From Streptomyces venezuelae (GTDB lineage: Bacteria; Actinomycetota; Actinomycetes; Streptomycetales; Streptomycetaceae), in the NCBI RefSeq assembly GCF_008642375.1, contig NZ_CP029194.1, positions 868,001 through 932,000 of the forward strand: a DNA stretch of 64,000 bases, given 5' to 3'. Made by a program: the position numbers and the translations under genes. Under the pieces are notes generated by a model. It was not told where the DNA came from and made no database searches. It saw nothing but the letters and a program-made list of their open reading frames with translations. Numbering within the stretch: the stretch's first letter is position 1; each line of letters opens with the position of its first letter. This document shows, piece after piece, positions 11,492 through 18,888 of this stretch.

Positions 11492-12919
11492 TCAAAGGAG
11501 AGTCGGGTCCCGCAGGACCGCCGGTGTGCGGCGCTCGCCGCAGCAGCGCTCGGCGAGGAGCGCGTAAGGCAGGAGTGCCGTCAGGTCGGGCGGGCCGAAC
11601 AGCGATATGCCGATGGGCAGTTCGCCGGAGAATCCTGCCGGTACCGCGATGTTGGGGTGGCCTGCCAGGGCGGGGAGGGTGGAGCTGGTCCGGGTGAAGG
11701 GGTCGGGTCCGTCGTCGATGCGCCAGGCCGGACCGCTGGTCGCGGCCATCAGGACGTCCACGCCGTGCTCGGCCAGCGCCGTGGCGAGCAGGTCCGCGGC
11801 CCGCTGCCGGGAGCGGCGCCGCCGTTCGGGAGCGAGTCTTCGGTCCTCGTCGGTGAGCGCGGCGCACAGCTCGAAGAGGTCCTGGCCGAAGGGGCCGAGT
11901 TCCACGGGGTCCCGGCGGTTCGCGGCGATGATCTCGTCGAGGGTGGCGGGGGCGTCTCGCCGCCCGCTCAGGTACCGCTCCAGGGACGGCGGGAACTCCG
12001 CGCAGAGCGCGTCGAGTCCGTCGACGAGCATGTCCCTGGGCAGGGCGAGCTCGACGGGTACGACGACGGCGCCCGCGTCCCTCAGCCGTTCGGCCGCGCG
12101 TTCCGCCACGTCCTGGGCGTCGGGCGCCATGCCCTTGACGTGCCACAGCCCCACCCGTACCGACTCCGGTGGGGCAGGGACGGCGGGTAGCGGGCTGCCG
12201 GTCAGCACCGCGAGGCAGAGAGCCGCGTCCTCCAGCCGTGCCGCGAGAGGCCCGATGGTGTCCTGGACCGTGGAGATCGGCACGATCCCGGCGACCGGGA
12301 GGGTTCCGGGGGCGGGTTTGATCGCGGCGACACCGCAGACGCCGGCCGGGCAGACGAGGGAGCCGTCCGTCTCCGTGCCGAGCGCGAGCGGGGCCATCCC
12401 TGCGGCCACTGCGGCCGCCGAACCGGCGGAGGAGCCCCACGGGCTGTGCTCGGGATCGTGCGGGTTGCGGGTCTGGCCGCCGACGGCGGACCAGCCCTCG
12501 ATGCTGCCGGTGGAGCGGAAGTTGCCCCACTCGGTGAGGTTCGTCTTGCCGAGGATCACGGCCCCGGCGGCCCGTAGCCGGGCGACGACCTCCGCGTCCC
12601 GGTCGGGCGGGGTCCCGGCGAGCAGCCGGGAGCCGGCGGTGCCGGCGAGGCCCGCGGTGTCGATGTTGTCCTTGAGGAGGACGGGGATGCCGTCCAGGGG
12701 GCTCAGGGAGCGGCCCGTGGCGTGGCGGCGGTCGGCGGCGCGGGCCTGCGTCAGGGCCGTGCCGTCGACCGCGAGGACGGCACGGATCACGGGGTCGACG
12801 GCGCTGATCCGGTCCAGGCAGGCCCTGACCAGCTCGGTGCTGGTCAGCTCGCCGGAGCGCAGCAGCCGCGCCAGCTCGGCGACCGGACGGTCGAGCTCGG
12901 CGACAGGACGGTCAGTCAA
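11492..12919 (-). CDS. Amidase-signature family enzyme
   Basis: A 475-residue amidase-signature hydrolase, normally cleaving or transferring amides with a Ser-cisSer-Lys triad. All three residues are visible: Lys83 in VLLKDNID, the cis-Ser in WGSSAGSA (163/164), and the nucleophile Ser187 in GTETDGSLVCP. The reading frame begins at a TTG (12919) preceded by GGGAGG seven bases away, and it overlaps the end of the MFS gene by 8 bases, which supports translational coupling. Sitting between the exporter and MbtH/NRPS, it probably acts on the peptide or on an amide-bearing precursor, for example hydrolysing a carboxamide or releasing a protecting acyl group. The substrate cannot be read from sequence. 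Confidence 0.85.
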   Translation of the reverse strand: MTDRPVAELDRPVAELARLLRSGELTSTELVRACLDRISAVDPVIRAVLAVDGTALTQARAADRRHATGRSLSPLDGIPVLLKDNIDTAGLAGTAGSRLLAGTPPDRDAEVVARLRAAGAVILGKTNLTEWGNFRSTGSIEGWSAVGGQTRNPHDPEHSPWGSSAGSAAAVAAGMAPLALGTETDGSLVCPAGVCGVAAIKPAPGTLPVAGIVPISTVQDTIGPLAARLEDAALCLAVLTGSPLPAVPAPPESVRVGLWHVKGMAPDAQDVAERAAERLRDAGAVVVPVELALPRDMLVDGLDALCAEFPPSLERYLSGRRDAPATLDEIIAANRRDPVELGPFGQDLFELCAALTDEDRRLAPERRRRSRQRAADLLATALAEHGVDVLMAATSGPAWRIDDGPDPFTRTSSTLPALAGHPNIAVPAGFSGELPIGISLFGPPDLTALLPYALLAERCCGERRTPAVLRDPTLL

Positions 12920-14303
12920 GGCGGGCCTCCCGCAGGAGCGGGATGAGCGCCACCACGACGACGGCGATCAGCGCGACCAGGGCGTGCAGCAGCAGCGCCC
13001 AGGTCATTCCGGCCCACTCGACGAGCATGCCGATGACCAGGTTGCCGAGGGGGGCGGCGCCGAAGATGAGGAGCGCCTGGATGGACACGACCCGGCCGCG
13101 TACGGCTTCGGGGGCCCAGCGCTGCACGCACGACACCAGCACGGTCCCGACCAGCGCCGAGACGAGTCCCAGGCCGGCGTACGGGGCGAGCGCGGCGACC
13201 ATGGAGGGCGCCCAGGCGAGCGCTGCCAGGCACGCGGTCTGCCCGATCGTGCCCAGGACGAGGACGCGTCCCGCGCGTCGGCGGGCCGGCCACACCAGGG
13301 ACAACAGGAACCCGGCGGCGGCGCCGACGGTGAAGGCGGTCAGGAGCAGGCCGGCGCCGGCGGCGGCCGAGCCGTTCCGGTCCGCCATCAGCGCCACGCC
13401 GATGTTGATCGGTCCCGCACCGGCGAACTCGGTCAGTCCGATCACGGTGATCACGGCCCTTAGCCGTGGCTCGGCGGCCACGGCCCGCAGCCCTTCGCCG
13501 ATCCGCGCCGCCAAGGACGCCTGCTGCGCGGTGGGGCGGGCGGCGGTGCCGTGGCCGTGCTGGGGCGTCTCCGCTGCACCACCCGGCGCGTCCGCCTGCC
13601 CATCGCCGCCCGAACCGCCCTGCGGCGCGTCGCCGTCCGGGCCATCGGGCTTCCCCGGTGCCGCGGAGCGCGGGTCCGGGATGCCCCGTGCCCGTACCCG
13701 GAGCACGGCGAGGGCCGAGATCGCGAACGTCACGGCGTTGACGGCCGCGACGAGGGGGATGCCGCCGAGGGCCATCAGCACCCCGCCGAGCGGGCCGCCC
13801 GCCGCCTGGCCGCCGCGGAGGGCGCCCAGATAGAGGGCGTTGCCGCGGACCAGCTGACTGTGGGGCAGCAGCCCGGCGCGCAGCGATCCCGAGGCCGGGA
13901 TGAAGAACGCGCCGAACAGCGAGAGCCCGGCGGCCGCCACCACGAGCAGCGGCACCCCGGGGCCCAGGGCGAGGGCCCCGGCGGTCGCGAGGAGCATGAC
14001 CGCGCAGCGGGCCGCATCGGCTCCCACCATGACGCGGCGCGGGCCGATGCTGTCGACGACGGCGCCCGCGCCGAGCAGGGTGACCAGCCTCGGCAGGGAG
14101 GCGAGCGCGAGGACCGCGCCCGCCCGTGCCGGGCCGGTGTCGGCGGTGACCGACCAGGCGAGTGTCACGTACCAGGCGGCGTCGCCGAGCGCGGACAGAC
14201 CCATGGCGAGGGCGAATCCGAGGTAGCCGCCGTCCGTGAGCCCCGGGCCCCCGGTCCGGGTGCCGGGGGGCGCGGTCGACCCGGTGGCGGTGCCGCCGGT
14301 CAC
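12912..14303 (-). CDS. MFS transporter, probable peptide exporter
   Basis: A 463-residue integral membrane protein with about twelve hydrophobic segments in two halves. A disordered Gly/Asp/Pro-rich linker (residues ~220-270) separates the halves, as in MFS_3-type drug exporters. The segment after helix 2 (VVDSIGPRRVMVGAD) fits the MFS loop 2-3 signature. The GTG start at 14303 overlaps the stop of the upstream FMN protein gene (GTGA). The C-terminus overlaps the amidase start. In this operon it most likely exports the NRPS product or gives self-protection. Confidence 0.88.
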   Translation of the reverse strand: MTGGTATGSTAPPGTRTGGPGLTDGGYLGFALAMGLSALGDAAWYVTLAWSVTADTGPARAGAVLALASLPRLVTLLGAGAVVDSIGPRRVMVGADAARCAVMLLATAGALALGPGVPLLVVAAAGLSLFGAFFIPASGSLRAGLLPHSQLVRGNALYLGALRGGQAAGGPLGGVLMALGGIPLVAAVNAVTFAISALAVLRVRARGIPDPRSAAPGKPDGPDGDAPQGGSGGDGQADAPGGAAETPQHGHGTAARPTAQQASLAARIGEGLRAVAAEPRLRAVITVIGLTEFAGAGPINIGVALMADRNGSAAAGAGLLLTAFTVGAAAGFLLSLVWPARRRAGRVLVLGTIGQTACLAALAWAPSMVAALAPYAGLGLVSALVGTVLVSCVQRWAPEAVRGRVVSIQALLIFGAAPLGNLVIGMLVEWAGMTWALLLHALVALIAVVVVALIPLLREARLD

Positions 14304-15739
14304 GGCTGGGTGCCCAGGGGTGTGGCGAGCGAGGGATCCGAGTGCGGGAGGCCCGATCCGGCGGCCCACACGTCCTCGTGCGCGAGGGCGCTCGCTTCGT
14401 ACTTGCCCAATGCGCTGGTCAGCAGGCGCAGTTCCAGGGCCAGGGCCTCCACGAGTCGGACGAGGCCGTGCTCGGGGTCCTCCTCGACCGCGAGGAGCGC
14501 CGCGCGGCCGAGTCCGACGGCGGTGGCGCCGAGAGCGAGCGCCTTGGCCGCGCGGGTGCCCTCCCACATGCGGCCGGACACGAGCAGTGCGGCGGCGGGG
14601 CGGCCGATGCGGCGGAGGCATTCGCCCAGCGGCAGTCCGACCGCGTCGAGGAAGCCGAGCGGCGCCCAGCCGGTGCCGCCCTCCGCGCCGTCGACGGTGA
14701 CCGCGTCGGCGCCGGCCGACCAGGCGACGGCGGCGGCCTCCCGGACGTCCCGCCCGGGGTGGAGCTTCACCCAGACCCGGGCGCGCGGGAAGTTGTTGCG
14801 CATCAGGCGGATCTGCTGGCGCAGGATCTCCTCGGTGAAGGTGCCGGGGCTGCTGCACCGCAGGACGCGTTCCTCGTCGCCGAGGACGTCGTCGACGGCG
14901 TACTGCTCCGCCACGCGGGTCGCGGCGGCACGGTCCAGGACGGTCATACCGCCGAGTCCGGGCTTGGCCCCCTGGCCCACCTTCAGTTCGAAGGCGAGCC
15001 GCCCCGATTCCAGCAGCGGCCTCGCGGAGGGATCGCTGTAGACGAGGTTCCACACCTCGGCGTCGGCGTCCTCGGTGCTCTGCTGCACGGCGACGCCGCC
15101 GGTGCCGTCGGGGAGTTCGTCGAGGTAGGCGCGGATGCGGCCGAGCAGGGAGCGCCCGGAGTCCCCGGAGGGTGCGGCGCCGAGCCGGCCGTAGCCGTTG
15201 ACGGGGACGACGTTCTCGCCGATCACCATGGGGAGGCCGAGCCGTCCGGCCTGTCGGCTGGCGGCCGTGCCGAGGTCGGCGCTGGCCACCTGCGTCGACC
15301 CGAAGGCGGAGAGGTAGGCGGGCAGCGGGGAGTGGAGGGCGCCGACGACGGTGGTGAGGTCCACGTCGTGGTGCATCGGCTCACGGGCGAGATCGATGAG
15401 CTTCTCCAGGCGCCGCGGCATGAAGACGGGCGGCACGAGGCGGAGCGTGTCCAGGAGGTCGGCGTCCGGGGCGGTGTGGGCCGGGGTCCGTGCGGCGCCG
15501 AACAGGTTCCGTCCGTACGCCTCCACGGGCGGGAAGAGGGCGGCGGTGCCGCGGCGGGCCCGGTCGCGCACGGCGTCGGCGGGGAACGCGTCGGCCCGCA
15601 GGCCGGGATCCTCGGGGCTGTCGTCGTGGCTCTCGTCGTGGCTGTCTTCGCGACCAGCTTCGCGGCTGCCGTCGCGGCTGCCGTCGCGGTTGCCGTCGCG
15701 GCCGGCTTCGGGGCTGTCGTCCGTGAGTCGTCCGTTCAC
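14300..15739 (-). CDS. FMN-dependent glutamate-synthase-like protein (GltB central/FMN domain, no glutaminase)
   Basis: A 479-residue protein. After a low-complexity head (residues ~10-40, rich in Asp, Arg and Ser) it matches the FMN-binding barrel of glutamate synthase: FELKVGQGAKPGLGG around residue 255, VKLHPG, DGAEGGTGWAPL and a C-terminal GALG-like phosphate loop region. It has no glutaminase domain and I see no Cys cluster for the 3Fe-4S centre, so any amination would need free ammonia. The start is taken as GTG 15739, because it forms a GTGA overlap with the upstream stop and has GGGAG nine bases ahead. A GTG at 15784 would run 49 bases into the neighbour. It may supply glutamate to the mutase, or act as an oxidoreductase on the methylated amino acid. 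Confidence 0.8.
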   Translation of the reverse strand: MNGRLTDDSPEAGRDGNRDGSRDGSREAGREDSHDESHDDSPEDPGLRADAFPADAVRDRARRGTAALFPPVEAYGRNLFGAARTPAHTAPDADLLDTLRLVPPVFMPRRLEKLIDLAREPMHHDVDLTTVVGALHSPLPAYLSAFGSTQVASADLGTAASRQAGRLGLPMVIGENVVPVNGYGRLGAAPSGDSGRSLLGRIRAYLDELPDGTGGVAVQQSTEDADAEVWNLVYSDPSARPLLESGRLAFELKVGQGAKPGLGGMTVLDRAAATRVAEQYAVDDVLGDEERVLRCSSPGTFTEEILRQQIRLMRNNFPRARVWVKLHPGRDVREAAAVAWSAGADAVTVDGAEGGTGWAPLGFLDAVGLPLGECLRRIGRPAAALLVSGRMWEGTRAAKALALGATAVGLGRAALLAVEEDPEHGLVRLVEALALELRLLTSALGKYEASALAHEDVWAAGSGLPHSDPSLATPLGTQP

Positions 15740-16755
15740 GGGGCGATCACTCCCGGCACCTTCGGGTAGGCGCTGGCCTGCCACACCGCGTCGAGCCCCG
15801 CGAGGTAGCGGGTGAAGCGTTCGAGGCCGATGCCGAAGCCCGCGCTGTCCGGTATGCCCTCGCGGACCATCTGGAGGTACCAGCCGTACTTGGCGGGGTT
15901 CTCCCCGGTCTCGCGCATCCGGGCGACGATCCGGGCGTACTCGAACTCCCTCTCACTGCCGCTGCACAGCTCGCCGTAGCCCTCGGGCGCGATGATGTCG
16001 AAGTTGCGCAGGGTGCCGGGCTCGTCGCGGCTCTCGCGGTCGTAGAAGCCCCGGGATCCCTTGGGGTAGTCGGTGACGAAGAAGGGGCGGCCGGACTTGG
16101 CGGAGAGCATGGCCTCGCCCTGCCAGTCGATCTCGGCGTCGGCGCTCTGGTCGTGCCCCATGTCGCGCAGCTCGGCGACGGCCTCGGCGTGGGTGCGGTG
16201 GCCGAAGGACTGGCCGAGCAGTTCGGTGAAGGCGCCGGTGTCGCGGCCGAGGCTCTCGAAGTCCTCGGCGTGGTGCTCGGTGACCTCGCGCACGATGTGC
16301 CGGACGAGGTCCTCGCCGAGCCGGGTGATCTCCTCGCGGGAGGCGCCCGCGACCTCGACGTCGATCTGGTGGAACTCGGCCAGGTGGCGGCTGGTGTTCG
16401 CGGTCTCCAGGGGCTCCAGGCGCACGCAGGGCGCGATGGAGAAGATCTTGTCGAAGGCGAGCAGGGAGGCCTGCTTGTAGAGGATGGCGCTGGTCATGAG
16501 CTTGTAGCGGTGGCCGTAGTAGTCGATGTCGACCTGCTTGGAGCCGCGTACGCCGGGGTCGGTGACGGGGCCGATCATCGGCAGCAGCATCTCGGTGAAC
16601 CCGTGGGCTCGCAGGAAGTCGCGGGCGGCGGTGAGCACGCCGTTCTGGAGCCGTACGACGGCGCGGGTCGTCGGGTCGGTCAGGTGCCGTGCGGGGGCCT
16701 CGGGCAGGCGGTCCGTGGCGGCGGGGCCGGCCGCCGGGTCCGTGGTGTGCAGCAT
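15736..16755 (-). CDS. Asparagine synthetase of the asparaginyl-tRNA-synthetase-related type (AsnRS catalytic core only)
   Basis: A 339-residue class II aminoacyl-tRNA-synthetase-like protein. It starts directly in the catalytic domain and lacks the anticodon-binding domain. Motif 2 (RLEPLETANTSRHLAEFHQ), the FHQIDVEV strand and motif 3 (GFGIGLERFTRYL) are all present and closest to AsnRS/AspRS. Archaeal paralogues with this architecture amidate aspartate to asparagine with ammonia. The start at ATG 16755 lies 7 bases after the glmE stop, with AAGGACGG upstream. Directly following glutamate mutase, it could amidate 3-methylaspartate to 3-methylasparagine. Ligation to another amine is the alternative. 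Confidence 0.82.
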   Translation of the reverse strand: MLHTTDPAAGPAATDRLPEAPARHLTDPTTRAVVRLQNGVLTAARDFLRAHGFTEMLLPMIGPVTDPGVRGSKQVDIDYYGHRYKLMTSAILYKQASLLAFDKIFSIAPCVRLEPLETANTSRHLAEFHQIDVEVAGASREEITRLGEDLVRHIVREVTEHHAEDFESLGRDTGAFTELLGQSFGHRTHAEAVAELRDMGHDQSADAEIDWQGEAMLSAKSGRPFFVTDYPKGSRGFYDRESRDEPGTLRNFDIIAPEGYGELCSGSEREFEYARIVARMRETGENPAKYGWYLQMVREGIPDSAGFGIGLERFTRYLAGLDAVWQASAYPKVPGVIAP

Positions 16756-16762
16756 GGGGTTT

Positions 16763-18178
16763 CTACCGTCCTTCTTCGGGGAGGGCCGCACGGGTCGTCG
16801 GCGGGCGATGCCCGTCGCCGAGGGGCCGGCGGGCGGGCGAGGGGTCGAGGGCCGCGGCGTCGAAGCGCTGTTCCACATGGCGGAGGGCGCCGAGGAGACC
16901 GCTGGAGGTCAGACGTGGCTCGTGGCCGAGTTCGACGATGCCGCCGAGCGGCATGGAGCCGATGGCCGACCAGCGCAGCCGCCCGTCGGTGTCGAGATAG
17001 CTGCGGGTGCGCTGGGCGTTGTCGGGGTGGAGGCAGTAGGGGACGTCGAGGTAGCCGCGTTCGAAGGCCAGCGGGAGGGCGCGGCCGAGGTCGGGCGAGA
17101 TCTCCAGGACCGCCTGGACGAGGGCGGACGCCTCGGCGTGGATGCCGGTGTCGGGGACCGACGTGCCGGAGCCCGGCGTGCCAGGGACCGGCCCGCCACG
17201 TCCCCCCGGAGCCGTCTCCGCCTCCGCGGCGCGCGCCGCGGCCTCCAGGGCGGCGGCGTTCTCCCGTACCGTCGGGATGCGGTGGGCCTCGGCGGCGGTC
17301 TTCACGATGAGACGGGCCGCGCCGGTGCGGACCGCGAGCCGGGCCGACTCCTCCAGGAGGAGCCGGGCTCCGTCGGGGGTGCGCGGGTAGACGCCCATGT
17401 ACGTGTAGACGACGATGTGCCGGTCGAGGTCGGGCAGGAGCACGTCCGCGAGTCGGCGCAGGGCGTGCAGGGCCTCCTCGTCCTGAGCGGGATCGGTCCC
17501 CTGGGCGTAGCTGAGGGAGACGCTGCGCAGTCCGTGCTGGGCGAAGAACAGGGCCTCCAGGACGCTGAGCGCGACGAGCAGGCTCGGCGGGCACAACTGG
17601 CCCATCATGCAGCCGCCGAAGGTCTCCAGGTGGGGTTCGGCTCCGTGGTCGCGGGTGCGGGCGAGCAGTTCGCAGCTGCGGGCCCAGTTCTCGACGGAGG
17701 CGGTCAGCGGTGTACGGCCGTAGGGCAGGCAGTAGGAGACGGGGCCGCCCTCGGTGGCGTCGAGCCCGGCGAGGAGGAGTGCGGCGACGATGTCCTGCGG
17801 GGCGGCGGAGCCGTGGCGCACCTGCACGGGGAAGGTCTGGTCCTGGATGCCGTCGAGGACGGAGCGGGTGACGGCGGTGTCGTAGGTGACGAGGGGGTAG
17901 CCGTTGAGAGGGACGCCTTCGGCGAGGGCGCGGCGGGCGGCGGCCTGGTCGCCGACGCGGGTGTAGCTGTCGAGGGTGACGGTGCCGACGGTGGTGGCGT
18001 CGGCCGCCTTGGTGGCGGCGAGGCCGGCCCGCATGGCCCGTGGGTCGCTCATGCCCATGCGGGGCTGGACGACCAGGCGGCCGGCTGCCCGCGCGGCGGA
18101 GACGAAGGCTCCGAAGGAGCCCGGGGGAAGCGGCCGGGCCGCGGCAGCCGGGGTGGGGCGGCGCGTGGGTACGGTCAT
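16763..18178 (-). CDS. glmE: Glutamate mutase epsilon (catalytic) subunit
   Basis: A 471-residue protein matching the TIM-barrel subunit of B12-dependent glutamate mutase (methylaspartate mutase), which interconverts L-glutamate and (2S,3S)-3-methylaspartate. Recognisable stretches include VVQPRMGMSD near the N-terminus, DSYTRVGD, PLNGYPLVTYDT, a GGCMMGQLCPPS loop and SVSLSYAQG. Length is close to the family norm of about 480. There is a Gly/Pro-rich insertion around residues 325-345. The ATG at 18178 overlaps the glmS stop (ATGA), so the two subunits are translationally coupled as expected for an obligate complex. Such mutases occur in clusters for methylaspartate-containing lipopeptides and for 3-amino-2-methyl starter units. 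Confidence 0.92.
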   Translation of the reverse strand: MTVPTRRPTPAAAARPLPPGSFGAFVSAARAAGRLVVQPRMGMSDPRAMRAGLAATKAADATTVGTVTLDSYTRVGDQAAARRALAEGVPLNGYPLVTYDTAVTRSVLDGIQDQTFPVQVRHGSAAPQDIVAALLLAGLDATEGGPVSYCLPYGRTPLTASVENWARSCELLARTRDHGAEPHLETFGGCMMGQLCPPSLLVALSVLEALFFAQHGLRSVSLSYAQGTDPAQDEEALHALRRLADVLLPDLDRHIVVYTYMGVYPRTPDGARLLLEESARLAVRTGAARLIVKTAAEAHRIPTVRENAAALEAAARAAEAETAPGGRGGPVPGTPGSGTSVPDTGIHAEASALVQAVLEISPDLGRALPLAFERGYLDVPYCLHPDNAQRTRSYLDTDGRLRWSAIGSMPLGGIVELGHEPRLTSSGLLGALRHVEQRFDAAALDPSPARRPLGDGHRPPTTRAALPEEGR

Positions 18179-18651
18179 GTCGTCACGCCCGACGGGATGG
18201 ATCTGAGGAACGACCCGAACGACGCGAGGCTCGCGCCCTCTTCGAAGACGGCGTCGAAGCCGGCTTCGAGGAGGCCTGCCTGATCGGTGCTGTCGGCGCC
18301 GTCGATGCCGAGCTTTCCGCCGATCACGACGGGGATGGCGGCGGTCTCGGGATGGCCGCGCAGCTCACGGATGACCCGCCGTCCGTCGTTGGCGCCGTGG
18401 CCGTTGACGCTGCTGATCACCACGAGGTCGGGGCGCCGGCGCCGGCATTCCTCGACGAGGAGCTCGTCGGGCACGCAGGCCCCGAGGTTCGCGACCCGGT
18501 GGCCCAGTTCCTCCAGCAGCAGTTGCAGAAACACGAGGTTCCAGGTGTGCGCGTCCGACGCGACGCTGGAGACGATCACCTGGAGTCCGGGTGCGGACCG
18601 TACCTCCGTGACGGGGGTCTGGACCGGGGTGACCGGGGTGCCCACTTTCAT
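18175..18651 (-). CDS. glmS: Glutamate mutase sigma (B12-binding) subunit
   Basis: A 158-residue cobalamin-binding protein with a Rossmann-like B12 fold. The cobalt-ligating His is in SDAHTWN (residues ~32-38), followed by the VVISSVNGHG strand-loop and the VVIGGKLG loop that packs against the dimethylbenzimidazole tail. The usual B12 motif is DxHxxG; here it reads DxHxxN, so the glycine is replaced. It is the first gene of the overlapping operon, with AAGGCAGG ahead of the ATG at 18651. It pairs with the glmE product to form adenosylcobalamin-dependent glutamate mutase. Confidence 0.92.
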   Translation of the reverse strand: MKVGTPVTPVQTPVTEVRSAPGLQVIVSSVASDAHTWNLVFLQLLLEELGHRVANLGACVPDELLVEECRRRRPDLVVISSVNGHGANDGRRVIRELRGHPETAAIPVVIGGKLGIDGADSTDQAGLLEAGFDAVFEEGASLASFGSFLRSIPSGVTT

Positions 18652-18888
18652 AGCCTGCCTTCGTTCGACATGACAGATGGCGTCTTCTTCTCGCCCGCGA
18701 TACCCGGTCGTCTCCGAATTCCCGGTCGTCTCCGATTCCCGCCGAATTCCTCACCTGTTCCTGGTGACGGCGGGAATGTCCGATCGGGGCGCGGTTTCAC
18801 CGTAGGGGCGGCTCCGAGGTCCGGAGGGAAGTCCGAGCGGCAGGTGTCCGGCAGAATCGGCCGCGGGCGACGGACGGCACGCACGCCA
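18652..18888 (-). promoter_or_regulatory. Promoter region of the glmS operon with an 18-base direct repeat
   Basis: A 237-base gap with no convincing gene. Bases 18704-18718 (CCCGGTCGTCTCCGA) recur at 18722-18736, an exact 15-base direct repeat with an 18-base period, 53-85 bases ahead of the glmS start. Such a repeat is a plausible regulator-binding site, and the XRE/NB-ARC gene immediately upstream on the same strand is the obvious candidate. No clear -10 or -35 element could be picked. Confidence 0.4.

Noticed and set aside
15784..15784. GTG at 15784 as the start of the FMN protein.
   Set aside because: It would overlap the preceding gene by 49 bases. GTG 15739 forms the GTGA overlap used by the rest of the operon and has a ribosome site.
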